From the NCBI GenBank assembly GCA_026225415.1, contig JAMFSS010000001.1, forward strand, positions 1 through 64,000: a stretch of DNA of 64,000 nt, written 5' to 3'. The position numbers and the translations under genes were made by a program. Of this stretch, positions 8,953 to 17,183 are shown one piece after another. The notes under the pieces were generated by a model. It was not told the origin of the DNA and made no database searches. It saw only the letters and a program-made list of their open reading frames with translations. Position 1 is the stretch's first letter. Each line of letters opens with the position of its first letter. Source of the stretch: Alphaproteobacteria bacterium. Lineage in GTDB: Bacteria; Pseudomonadota; Alphaproteobacteria; UBA9219.

Positions 8953-9096
8953 GAACCTGTTCGTAATCTTTTGATGCCGGTCTGCAAATCGCTCTTTTTT
9001 GTATTTTTACCGCGCAGCATATTTGACATACGTAAGCGGTAAAAATACAAAAACTCCCGATTTTCGCCTCTGCCTGAAAAGATTCTGAACAGGTTC
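8953..9096. repeat. Nested 144-bp palindrome, copy 1
   Basis: Outer arms 8953-8972 (GAACCTGTTCGTAATCTTTT) and 9077-9096 are complementary at 18 of 20 positions. An inner perfect 18-bp stem pairs 8996-9013 with 9036-9053. The 22-base loop carries ATTTGACATACG. The intervening segments (GCAAATCGC / CGATTTTCGC) also roughly pair. A second copy with the same outer arms but a different inner stem is at 24661-24804. It lies immediately upstream of yejB and could be a structured RNA leader, a MITE/REP-like element or a protein-binding site. Confidence 0.85.
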
Positions 9097-9112
9097 CGGG
9101 TTTCCAACGGGC

Positions 9113-9142
9113 AAAAAAATATGCCCGCTTTCGCGGGCATAT
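9113..9142 (-). terminator. Rho-independent terminator of the VPLPA gene cluster
   Basis: On the minus strand, ATATGCCCGC-GAAA-GCGGGCATAT forms a 10-bp stem with a GAAA tetraloop, followed by a run of T (the A-run at 9113-9119 on the plus strand). It lies 23 bp after the stop of the last tandem VPLPA gene. Confidence 0.88.
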
Positions 9143-9165
9143 TCAATCAATCAAAAGCGAAGCGA

Positions 9166-9735
9166 TTAGGCTTGGTTGCGGGCTTTCTTCATGCGAAGGC
9201 CTGCGAGCAGGATCAAGGCCGAAGCGAACAGAACCAGAGCCGAAGGCAGGGGAACCGCGGAAACCGCATAGGCAACCGTAAAGGTCCCCTTGGCGCTGCC
9301 CAAAATCGCCGAGAAGTAAGCGGCAAAGCTTTGCGTGATGCGCGACAGGTTGGTGAAGGTGATGGTCGCGGTGCTGCTGTTGTTGCCCAGATTTGAAACG
9401 GCAATGATAGGAAGCAGGCTTGAAGTGTTAGAGCCCGTCACCAAACCGCCGGTCGACGTTGCGCCCGCGCCGTTATTGGTGAGCGAATTGAAATTGCCGG
9501 ATGACGTCAACGAACCAGGCGCGGTGCCGGTCGATGTCAGCGTGAACACAACCTTGGTGTCTGCTGCCAATTTGCCGGTCGATGAATAGTTCAAGGTTTT
9601 GGTCGCGATGGTTGTAACGCTTCCATCCGGGAAGGTCGGGGATACTTTTACAACAGGAACCGTTGTGGCTTGCGCGGATGAAATCAGCGTGGCGCTGGCG
9701 ATCAAGGCGGCGATAAGAAGTTTGGAAATTTTCAT
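9166..9735 (-). CDS. VPLPA-type (PEP-CTERM-like) sorted surface protein, paralogue 1
   Basis: A 189-residue secreted protein: signal peptide MKISKLLIAALIASATLISSAQA, a Ser/Thr/Gly-rich beta-like central region, then VSAVPLPSALVLFASALILLAG and basic tail RMKKARNQA. This tail (VPLP motif, hydrophobic helix, basic end) matches the exosortase sorting signals of the VPLPA class. It is the third of three tandem paralogues transcribed in the same direction and is followed by a strong terminator. The function of the mature protein is unknown; such proteins are usually released or anchored together with exopolysaccharide. Confidence 0.8.
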   Translation of the reverse strand: MKISKLLIAALIASATLISSAQATTVPVVKVSPTFPDGSVTTIATKTLNYSSTGKLAADTKVVFTLTSTGTAPGSLTSSGNFNSLTNNGAGATSTGGLVTGSNTSSLLPIIAVSNLGNNSSTATITFTNLSRITQSFAAYFSAILGSAKGTFTVAYAVSAVPLPSALVLFASALILLAGLRMKKARNQA

Positions 9736-9762
9736 AACGATGTCCGTTCTAAAAAATAAGAT

Positions 9763-10326
9763 TTAAGCTTGGTTGCGGGCTTTCTTCATGCGGAAACCTG
9801 CCAGTGCGATAAGCGCCGAAGCGAACAGAACCCATGTAGCGGGCAGAGGCACAGCCGACACAATATAAGAGACTGTGAACTTGTCCGATTTGGTGATCGC
9901 AGCCAGGAAGGTTGCAGCAAAGCTGGAAATGCCGGTTGTGAAGTTGGCGATAGTGATTGTCGCGGTGCCGGTGGTGAGATTCGATGTCGCGATGATAGGC
10001 AGTACGGATGAAATGCTGCCGGTGCTGGAGGCGATTGGGTTGCCAAAGCTGCCGACAGGAGCCGAACCATTCAACGAACCTTGCGCAAGCAGGGCGGTTG
10101 GCGCTGTCGAGCTGGATGTCAGCGTGAAGGTGATTTCCGTATCACCTTTCAGCTTGCCCGTTGTGGTGTCGTTCAGGCTTTTGCTGCTGAAGCTGCTGCT
10201 GCCGGAAGTGAGCGGCGATGTCACGCCAACCGTTCCGAGATCATTCGAAATGGTTGTCGCATGCGCGGCCGAAACCAGCGTGGCGCTGGCAATCAAAACC
10301 GCGATAAGAAGTTTGGAAATTTTCAT
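9763..10326 (-). CDS. VPLPA-type (PEP-CTERM-like) sorted surface protein, paralogue 2
   Basis: A 187-residue protein nearly identical to paralogue 1 at both ends: signal peptide MKISKLLIAVLIASATLVSAAHA and tail VSAVPLPATWVLFASALIALAG plus RMKKARNQA. The middle, rich in Ser, Thr and Gly, is more divergent but keeps blocks such as GxLKGDTEITFTLTS and ATITIANFT. Conserved ends with variable middles suggest gene duplication followed by divergence of the exposed part. It lies 24 bp from paralogue 3 and 27 bp from paralogue 1, so probably shares a transcript with both. Confidence 0.8.
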   Translation of the reverse strand: MKISKLLIAVLIASATLVSAAHATTISNDLGTVGVTSPLTSGSSSFSSKSLNDTTTGKLKGDTEITFTLTSSSTAPTALLAQGSLNGSAPVGSFGNPIASSTGSISSVLPIIATSNLTTGTATITIANFTTGISSFAATFLAAITKSDKFTVSYIVSAVPLPATWVLFASALIALAGFRMKKARNQA

Positions 10327-10350
10327 AAGAATACCTGTTTTCTATAAAAG

Positions 10351-10911
10351 TTAAATTTGGTTGCGTGATTTTTTGCTCATGCCCATGCCGGCCAGCGCGA
10401 TAAGCGCGACAGCAAACAGAACGAGAGCGGATGGCAAGGGAACAGCAGAGACAACATACGAAACATTGAAGGCCGAACCTTTGCCCTGAGTGATGGTGGC
10501 CAGAAAATCAGCCGCAAATTTTTCGGCGGATGATGTCAGGTTGGCGATGGTGATTGTTGCGATGCCGCCGGTCAGGTTTGCGGTTGCTATAACGGGCAGG
10601 GCGCCAACCGTCACAAGGCTGCCGGTGCTGGTTGCCGCTGTGCCGCTTGCGCTGCCGAGCGAACCGTTAGAAACAAGAACGCCTGCGGGGATGCTGTTCG
10701 ATGTCAGGGTAAAAGTAATTTCGGTATTTTTGGCGAGCGAACCGTCGATGTCATAAACCAGATTTTTTGAGACGGCGCTCGAAGCCAGCAAACCCGACGG
10801 TGTGGTTTTGTTGACGGTGCCCAGCGTGGCGCTGAGATCCGTTGCGTGCGCAGCAGAGACAAGCGTGAAGCTGGCGATCAGCGCGGCGGCGAGGAAGCGG
10901 GATAATTTCAT
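10351..10911 (-). CDS. VPLPA-type (PEP-CTERM-like) sorted surface protein, paralogue 3
   Basis: A 186-residue protein: signal peptide MKLSRFLAAALIASFTLVSAAHA, Ser/Thr/Gly-rich middle sharing NTEITFTLTSNS and ATITIANLTS with the other two, and tail VSAVPLPSALVLFAVALIALAG with basic end KKSRNQI. It is the first gene of the tandem trio and probably carries the promoter: the 155-bp gap upstream (10912-11066) is AT-rich and holds nothing else I can name. It sits directly after the TPR lipoprotein gene of the export locus. Confidence 0.8.
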   Translation of the reverse strand: MKLSRFLAAALIASFTLVSAAHATDLSATLGTVNKTTPSGLLASSAVSKNLVYDIDGSLAKNTEITFTLTSNSIPAGVLVSNGSLGSASGTAATSTGSLVTVGALPVIATANLTGGIATITIANLTSSAEKFAADFLATITQGKGSAFNVSYVVSAVPLPSALVLFAVALIALAGMGMSKKSRNQI

Positions 10912-11066
10912 GATGAAAACCTTGGGGTGAACGCAAGTCGTCTAAACAAATATCGGATGAATCTACACAAACTTACTAACAGCTATAAAAGAGGGTCACA
11001 AGTAAAAAATCCATCAAATATGCAGTCATATTAATAAGTTAACCTTTTTTAGTTGATAGACCTAAT

Positions 11067-13463
11067 TCACTGAGAATTTAGCATTTTTTGGGCGTCTTCG
11101 ATACCGGAATAGGGTGCCGCATTGGTTGTGGCCTTGCGCAACTCGGCTTGGGATTCGGCCTTTTTGCCCTGTTTGGCCAGAATCGCCCCATAATGGTAAT
11201 GCGCCTGTGGGGGCAATTGATCGGCATCATGCGCCATCACCCGTTCCATCAAAGTTTGCGCCTGCGGGACATTACCCTGCCGGAAATAGACCCATGCCAG
11301 CGTGTCAACCAGAAGCGGATTGCTGGAGCCGGCAAAACGGTCCGCCGCCTGTCGCGCCTGTTCCATCGCCGCCGTGTCATCGGCCAGATAATCCGCCGTC
11401 ACTTCCGCCATATTGTTGGCCGCGATATCAAGGCCGGGATTGCGCGCCAGCATGTCTTGATACAAAGCGATGGCTTGGCGGTATTTTCCTGTTTCCGCCA
11501 GAATGTCGGCCTCTAACAAGGGCGCGTTGAAATCGGCGGGCGCGGCGGTTGCTGCTTTTTGTAAAACGGCAATCGCCTGATCGGGTTTTTTGTCTTCCCT
11601 GTAAAACATCGCGCGCGCCAGATAGGGGGCAGGCAGCGCCGGATTTTCAGCCAGAATTTTATCCAGCAGCGCGATGCTTTCAGCCTTCTTGCCCAAATCG
11701 GCTTTGGTTTGCGCCAGCAAAGTCTGGACATAGAGGGTTTGCGGTTTGACGTTTTCCAGGTAATTTTCGGAGTCGGTCAAACGGTTGGCTTTTTGATAAT
11801 CGTCGGTGATCGCCGCCAAAGCGCGTTCGGCCAGAGGCGTGTCGGCGTTGGCGCTGACAATCTCGGCGTAATGAGCGATCGCCTCGTTGGTCTTGTTGTT
11901 GTTATCAAGCACTTCGCCTTCCAAAAAACTGGCGGTTAAATGCTGGCCTTCAAGTTGATCAAGCGTATGAATGGCGGATTCCGCGGGCAGCCATTCCCGC
12001 GAGTCGATGGATATACGCGCGGCTGTCTCCCAACCCACGGGGTAGGCGGGCGCGGCTTTGGTGGTTTGCGCGATCAAGTCCATCGCCTGTCTGGTGTCGC
12101 CGTTCAGGTGAACCATTTGCGCAAGGCGCACCTGGGGTTCCAGATCGACGGGATCGAATACGGTCAATTGCTTCATCGTATCGATAGCGAGATCCAGATG
12201 GTTTTGCAGCAAGAGCGTTTCCGACAAAAGTTGCAGCGCGTCGAGATTGCGCGGATTGTTGCGGGTGATTGTGCGCAAATCGGAAACGGCGCTTTGGTAA
12301 TCGCCTTTGGTGAATTCCAGATTGGCGCGGACATACAGCGCATCGGCGTTATCCGGTTTTTTGGCCAGAACGGCATCGACCAATTTTTGCGCCAGCCCGC
12401 CATTGCCGCGTTTGACATCGATCCGCGCCAGCATAGTGCGGGCGTTCAGCGATGATTGGTCGGTGTGGGATTGGGAAACGATCTGATTCAATAAATCAAT
12501 GGCGCGGTCGGTTTGATCATGCGCGATGTAAAGATCGGCCAGCCAGAAATAAGGTTCGTCATGCGAAGGGTTGGCTTGCATGATTGTTTGCGTTTCTTTT
12601 TCCGCCACATCGACGCTGCGGTTATCGCCCAGAAACTGTACCAGAAGATGCTTCATGTCCCAGTCATCGGGGCGAACGGCGACACCTTCGCGTAACACGG
12701 CTTCGGCATCATCTGGTTTTCCGGCTTTGATATACAGCGTCGCCAGATCGTTGCGGAATTTTATCTGATCGGGTTTAAGTTTGAAAATGGCTTGGTAGGA
12801 TTCCGCAATATGCGGCATGTCATTCGTCGTTCCATAAAGCATAACGCGCAACAGCAACAAAGCGAGATTGCGCGGGGTGCGCTTGATGCCGGTTTCGATG
12901 GCGGCCACCGCTTTGTCCGGTTCGCCTTTGGCGGCATAGATGCCGGTCAAGGCCGATGTGGCGGAAATGTTGTTAGGGTCTTTGGCCAGCGCGGCCTGTG
13001 CTTCGCGTTCCGCCGCATCCAGATGTTTTTCGCGCAACATCAAGGCGGCGTTAAGCGCGTGGGCTTCGGCATCATCAGGATTTTCCGCCAGAGCGGCATC
13101 GACGCGCTTATGCGCTTCTTCATATTGTTCGGCGGCCATATAATATTCCGCGATTTTAAGGGCGGCCGGATGGAAATGAATGTCTTGCTGTTCCGCCGCT
13201 TCAAAATTGTCGAAGGCGTTATGAAGGTCGCCTTCGGCCTCATCGACCAGCCCCAGCCGGTATAGGGGTTCGGCGGCTGTTGGTTGCAGGCGCGCGGCGT
13301 TTTTGTAATCGAGCCGCGCCTTTTCAAAATCTTCCTGATCAAACAGCGCATCGCCATGTTTGATATAGGCGGTAAATTTTTGTTGGGGGTTGTCGCAAGC
13401 CGACAGGCACAGAAGTAGCGCCAAGCCAAGGGACAATCTGAGAACAGGAGTATAAAAGCGCAT
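11067..13463 (-). CDS. prsT: PEP-CTERM/XrtA-system TPR-repeat lipoprotein (PrsT-like)
   Basis: A 798-residue lipoprotein made almost entirely of tetratricopeptide repeats. The N-terminus MRFYTPVLRLSLGLALLLCLSAC ends in a lipobox Cys. The first repeat (AYIKHGDALFDQEDFEKARLD) and about 20 successive 34-residue helical hairpins continue to the end. TPR lipoproteins of this length and start are a standard part of exosortase/PEP-CTERM exopolysaccharide loci (PrsT), where they probably scaffold polymer export or protein assembly in the periplasm. Neighbours fit: BY-kinase-like, Wzz-like and Wza-like genes upstream, three VPLPA proteins downstream. The assignment rests on architecture and context. 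Confidence 0.82.
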   Translation of the reverse strand: MRFYTPVLRLSLGLALLLCLSACDNPQQKFTAYIKHGDALFDQEDFEKARLDYKNAARLQPTAAEPLYRLGLVDEAEGDLHNAFDNFEAAEQQDIHFHPAALKIAEYYMAAEQYEEAHKRVDAALAENPDDAEAHALNAALMLREKHLDAAEREAQAALAKDPNNISATSALTGIYAAKGEPDKAVAAIETGIKRTPRNLALLLLRVMLYGTTNDMPHIAESYQAIFKLKPDQIKFRNDLATLYIKAGKPDDAEAVLREGVAVRPDDWDMKHLLVQFLGDNRSVDVAEKETQTIMQANPSHDEPYFWLADLYIAHDQTDRAIDLLNQIVSQSHTDQSSLNARTMLARIDVKRGNGGLAQKLVDAVLAKKPDNADALYVRANLEFTKGDYQSAVSDLRTITRNNPRNLDALQLLSETLLLQNHLDLAIDTMKQLTVFDPVDLEPQVRLAQMVHLNGDTRQAMDLIAQTTKAAPAYPVGWETAARISIDSREWLPAESAIHTLDQLEGQHLTASFLEGEVLDNNNKTNEAIAHYAEIVSANADTPLAERALAAITDDYQKANRLTDSENYLENVKPQTLYVQTLLAQTKADLGKKAESIALLDKILAENPALPAPYLARAMFYREDKKPDQAIAVLQKAATAAPADFNAPLLEADILAETGKYRQAIALYQDMLARNPGLDIAANNMAEVTADYLADDTAAMEQARQAADRFAGSSNPLLVDTLAWVYFRQGNVPQAQTLMERVMAHDADQLPPQAHYHYGAILAKQGKKAESQAELRKATTNAAPYSGIEDAQKMLNSQ

Positions 13464-13495
13464 CTCATAAAGCCCTGGTTAAAGATTTGATCCTG

Positions 13496-14275
13496 TTAAT
13501 AGCTGTTGTTCAACACGGTGCCGATAACATTGGCGCCCGACAGGATGCTGAGGCAGCGTTTGATATCTTCGGCGCGGGTCATCCCGTCGCGTATCACGAC
13601 CAGAACCGCATCGACATGCGGCAGGAAGGCGATGCTGTCGTCTTGCGCAAGCACAGGGGGCATATCGTAAATCACCAGACGGTCGGGATAACGGTCTTTC
13701 AGTTCCTGCGCCAAGGCCGCCATTTTCGGCGAGCCCAAAAATTCCGAAGAATTGTCGAGCGACGATCCCGCCGGCAAAATGCTGACGCGCTCAAAGGGCG
13801 GGCGCATGATGCAGTCGGAAATCGGGCAATCATTCAACAGATAATCGGTCAGACCCACCTGGGGTTTCGCGCCCAGATAATGGTCGAGGCTTGGTTTGCG
13901 CAGATCAAGATCGACCAGCAAAACGGTTTGTTTGATATCAAGCGATATGCTGATGCCGAGATTAAGCGCGACTGTCGATTTGCCGTCGTTATAATGCGGG
14001 CTGGTCACCGCCAATGTGCGGTAGCCGGATTTATTCATGATCTGCAAAATCTGCGTGCGCAGTTGGCGGTACACATCGGCCTGCGCGTCGCGATTGCGGT
14101 GCGCGACGATGCGATTGCGCTCCATGTGCAATTCATTGACTTGCGCCGCGTCGGTGTGTGGCACAGCGTAATCATCAGGTTTGTAGGGCGGCGCCTGACG
14201 CGTTGTTGCGGCGGGCTGATCCATCGTGGCGCGTTGCTGCCGTGATTTTTCAAGCGCTTTTTCCAGTCTGTCCAT
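13496..14275 (-). CDS. Polysaccharide-locus tyrosine autokinase-like ATPase (CpsD/CapB type)
   Basis: A 259-residue cytoplasmic P-loop ATPase of the BY-kinase family (exosortase-locus tyrosine autokinase type). After a basic, Gln-rich N-terminus comes EVYRQLRTQI-like sequence (VYRQLRTQILQ), a Walker A region reading SPHYNDGKSTVALNL, Walker A' VLLVDLDLRKPS, and Walker B LVIYDMPPVL. Walker A departs from the usual PGEGKS/T: the first Gly is missing. There is no C-terminal tyrosine cluster; a single terminal Tyr (LNNSY) remains. It presumably works with the Wzz-like protein encoded just upstream to control polymer length. An AAGGAA ribosome-binding site supports the start. Confidence 0.85.
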   Translation of the reverse strand: MDRLEKALEKSRQQRATMDQPAATTRQAPPYKPDDYAVPHTDAAQVNELHMERNRIVAHRNRDAQADVYRQLRTQILQIMNKSGYRTLAVTSPHYNDGKSTVALNLGISISLDIKQTVLLVDLDLRKPSLDHYLGAKPQVGLTDYLLNDCPISDCIMRPPFERVSILPAGSSLDNSSEFLGSPKMAALAQELKDRYPDRLVIYDMPPVLAQDDSIAFLPHVDAVLVVIRDGMTRAEDIKRCLSILSGANVIGTVLNNSY

Positions 14276-14308
14276 CGTCGGTTCCTTGATTGATTGTAAG
14301 TCGGATGT

Positions 14309-16003
14309 TTAAGGGGAAAGGCCAAGACGCCGCGCGATGATATGGCGCAAATCATCGATCTTGTGGCTCAGGCTTCTGTTGCGTTCTTCTTGCGTATAGA
14401 TGTGGGGGATAACGACCAGGGGCGCGCTACCGGTAATCGCGGCCAATTGACGCGGGCCAATCACGCTTTGCGCCAGAAGGTTGGATAGGAAGACGCTGCC
14501 CAATCCCCCCAACAAAGAAAAGATAACGCCGCCCAAAATCATCAGGATTCGTGCGGGATGCGTATCAAGCGGAAGTTCGGGCGGGTCGATCAATGACAAA
14601 CGCTGGCCCTTGCGGTCGTTCTGCATTTGCACATCCATGTCCGCCGTCATCTTCTTTTCTTTCAACTCGCGGTAACGAAGCTGGGCATTGTCATAATCGC
14701 GTGACAAAGCGGCCATTTCCTTTTCCGCTTCCGGATTGGCGATGATGGCTTTTTGATAGGATTCTTGCTGTTTCATCAATTCCAGTTTTTGGGTTTGCAG
14801 GGCTTTGTGTTGTTCTTCCGCCGCGCGAAGCTGGGCGACGATTTGCAAATAAGCGGGGTTGTCGGCATCGCCGATCACGCCGTTATCCGCCACGCCGTTT
14901 GTTTTTTGCGATGCGGCCTGTTCCTGCAAACGGTTCAATTCATTTTGCAGGGCGATGACATCCGGGTGATTGGGGCCATAGGTTTTTTGCGCCGCCGCCA
15001 GATTGGTTTGCACATCGATGATATGGGCTTTGAGAACCGCGCTGTCGGACGGGACAGCGCCGACATGGGTTTGCAGGGCTTCGATCTGATGTTTCAGTTT
15101 CACCACATCGGGATGTTCGGGGCCATATTGCGCGGTCAGTGTCGCATATTGCGATTGCAGGGCTTTGAGTTGCACCGAAGGCGAGGTCAAAACCTGTCCG
15201 TCGGAAGTGACGCGCGCATAGGCATCTGTTGTCGCCAGCTGGGCACGAAGGGCGCCCAGGCTGCCTTCATTGGTCGCCATCTGGCTGTCGAGATTTTGCA
15301 GGCTGTATGTCGCGCTGGCGGCGGCTTGCTGGTTGAAGGCCAGATTTTCGGGGCGGCTGACGCCATGTTCGTTTTGGTAATCGGCGATTTTCTTTTCCTG
15401 ATCGGCCATCGATGTTTCCATCGCGGCAATTTGCGCGTCGAGGAAGTCGGCGGTTTCCTGCGCTTCGGCGCGGCGTTCTTTTAAGTCTTCGTCAAGGAAA
15501 CGCGTGACGAGTTCGTCGGTCACTTGTTGCGTCAAAAGGGCGTTGCCATAATCGAAGCTGACCTTGAACGCGATCGCGGACATATCGCCTTTGCCGGAGG
15601 CGGCGGGATTGGCCATCGCGCTGCTGATCAAATCGACCTTGATATTTTTCTGCATGCTTTCGGCAATCGCGGCAATCGGTTTGTGTTGGCGCGCTTTGGC
15701 ATACAGATCGAATTTGGTGATGATTTCGATCAGCGACGCGGTGGAAACGACTTTTTGTTCGATGGTGCTGATGCGTTGATCGGCTATGGCTTCCGCCGCG
15801 TCATGCGCATTGCCGCCGCCCGCGCTGAGCGCGTCGGCGGAAATTTCCGGCTGTTCCACCTGAACGGTGGCGGTCGAACGGTAATTCGACCAACGCAGCG
15901 CCATGCTCATCGACAAGACAAGAAGGATGGCGGTCGTGACGCAGAAAATCTTTTTCCAGCGGCGCAACACGGCGAAGATGTCGCTTAATCCAAATTCTTC
16001 CAT
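14309..16003 (-). CDS. Wzz-type polysaccharide chain-length determinant (exosortase-locus family)
   Basis: A 564-residue polysaccharide co-polymerase. A short N-terminal cytoplasmic stretch (FGLSDIFAVLRRWKKIF) is followed by TM1 (about 20-40), a long periplasmic coiled-coil region (about 170-450, rich in Gln, Ala and Lys; the motif YGPEHPDVVKLK occurs and repeats as YGPNHPDVIALQ), and a second TM (about 490-515) after the PELPLDTHPAR motif typical of Wzz/GumC-like proteins. It sets polymer length and bridges to the BY-kinase-like protein encoded 33 bp downstream. The C-terminal tail is short and cytoplasmic. Confidence 0.87.
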   Translation of the reverse strand: MEEFGLSDIFAVLRRWKKIFCVTTAILLVLSMSMALRWSNYRSTATVQVEQPEISADALSAGGGNAHDAAEAIADQRISTIEQKVVSTASLIEIITKFDLYAKARQHKPIAAIAESMQKNIKVDLISSAMANPAASGKGDMSAIAFKVSFDYGNALLTQQVTDELVTRFLDEDLKERRAEAQETADFLDAQIAAMETSMADQEKKIADYQNEHGVSRPENLAFNQQAAASATYSLQNLDSQMATNEGSLGALRAQLATTDAYARVTSDGQVLTSPSVQLKALQSQYATLTAQYGPEHPDVVKLKHQIEALQTHVGAVPSDSAVLKAHIIDVQTNLAAAQKTYGPNHPDVIALQNELNRLQEQAASQKTNGVADNGVIGDADNPAYLQIVAQLRAAEEQHKALQTQKLELMKQQESYQKAIIANPEAEKEMAALSRDYDNAQLRYRELKEKKMTADMDVQMQNDRKGQRLSLIDPPELPLDTHPARILMILGGVIFSLLGGLGSVFLSNLLAQSVIGPRQLAAITGSAPLVVIPHIYTQEERNRSLSHKIDDLRHIIARRLGLSP

Positions 16004-16013
16004 TTCATAGCCC

Positions 16014-17180
16014 TTATCTAAAAGTCCAAAGTTTCGGGTGATAGGCCAGCGATAACATAACTGCGTTGTCTGACGCGGTCGCGCTGCTGGCGGTCAAAGT
16101 TTCATAGCGATATTGATAGCTGGCGGTTACATCCAGATGCTCGGTCGCGTGATAGGTCGCGCCCGCATTGGCGATAGCCAGATCTTTCAGGCTGTTCGGT
16201 GAATAAGATGGATAGGTGGATAACAGATAAGTGCCACCGCCGGTAAGCGAGAACAAGGCGTTTAAGTTATGCGTTTCCGAAGCGACGATTGCGGTTTGCA
16301 AAGCATCCGTACCGTTGCCATAGGGGATTTGCTGACGGTTGGCGGTCAGGTTCAGGGTATCTTGTATGCCGGTGTATGTCAGGCCTGCGGCAAAAGTATA
16401 TTGCCATGTCCAGGGTGATGTTTCTGTGCTGCCTTGATACGAACGCACCGCCTGCGCGCCGACAGCGGTATTGGCGTTAAGGCGCGGGCTTAGGGTCGTT
16501 TGCCAACCGATCGTCGGGTTGATGCTATCGACATGTGTTAACAGGTTATCTGTCGTTTGGTAACGCTGTGCCTGTGTCGAAAGAAAAACGGCATTCAAAG
16601 GGTCAAGCGCATGCGTGTAAGTCGGAGTCACGCTGAAATTTTCATAATCGGTGAAAATATGGTCGTGATAGGTTGATGATTGCGCGCCGCCCGCCAGCGA
16701 TAGCGTATCGGCGGCATCAGGCGTGTAGGAAAGTTGTGGCGCGGCGTTAAGGCCGGTATGGCGCGTGACGACGGGCGCCAATCCAAAATTGGTTATTTCG
16801 CTGGTGCGGGTTGTGTCGTAATCGCCTTGCCCTTTGACCGCGAATTTCCATTGCGCGTTGCTGGTCGCAAAATTGGCGGCTTCATGTCCGTCGGTGGAAT
16901 TGAACGCCGACTGGTTGAAGACATTTTCATCAACCTTGCTGTCGGATGACAGCGACGAGGTAGGTGTCGCGTCCTTGAACAGCAAATCCGGTTCGGTGGT
17001 TGAACCCCACAAGGATCGCCCGCCGGATGTCGCCAGCAAGGGATTGGAATCATAGCTGCCGGTTTCCGTTCCCGTCGCCTGTATCGACATCGCGCCCGCA
17101 TAGGCGTGGGTCGTTAAAAGGACAAGTATGCCCATTCCAATCCCAACACTTTGCATCTGTTTGGGGCGGAACAGGCGCAT
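16014..17180 (-). CDS. Outer-membrane beta-barrel protein of the polysaccharide locus
   Basis: A 388-residue secreted protein, with signal peptide (MGILVLLTTHAYAGA) after a basic N-terminus. The mature part is built of alternating hydrophobic beta strands, with YDSNPLLA near the start and many aromatic-rich strands (YQYRYETL; VMLSLAYHPKLWTFR at the end), typical of a barrel. Barrel proteins of roughly this kind occur in exosortase/EPS loci. It starts 3 bases after the Wza-like gene stop and is followed by the Wzz-like gene, so probably acts in the outer-membrane step of polymer secretion. Its exact family is not certain. Confidence 0.7.
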   Translation of the reverse strand: MRLFRPKQMQSVGIGMGILVLLTTHAYAGAMSIQATGTETGSYDSNPLLATSGGRSLWGSTTEPDLLFKDATPTSSLSSDSKVDENVFNQSAFNSTDGHEAANFATSNAQWKFAVKGQGDYDTTRTSEITNFGLAPVVTRHTGLNAAPQLSYTPDAADTLSLAGGAQSSTYHDHIFTDYENFSVTPTYTHALDPLNAVFLSTQAQRYQTTDNLLTHVDSINPTIGWQTTLSPRLNANTAVGAQAVRSYQGSTETSPWTWQYTFAAGLTYTGIQDTLNLTANRQQIPYGNGTDALQTAIVASETHNLNALFSLTGGGTYLLSTYPSYSPNSLKDLAIANAGATYHATEHLDVTASYQYRYETLTASSATASDNAVMLSLAYHPKLWTFR

Positions 17181-17183
17181 GGG

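Noticed and set aside
8946-9146. 66-codon minus-strand ORF over palindrome copy 1
   Set aside because: It is composed almost entirely of palindrome arms and a terminator; a similar frame over copy 2 does not match.
8950-9165. Possible CRISPR or riboswitch in the repeat-rich gap upstream of yejB
   Set aside because: Only one palindrome and one terminator are present, with no repeat-spacer series; no known riboswitch core is seen.
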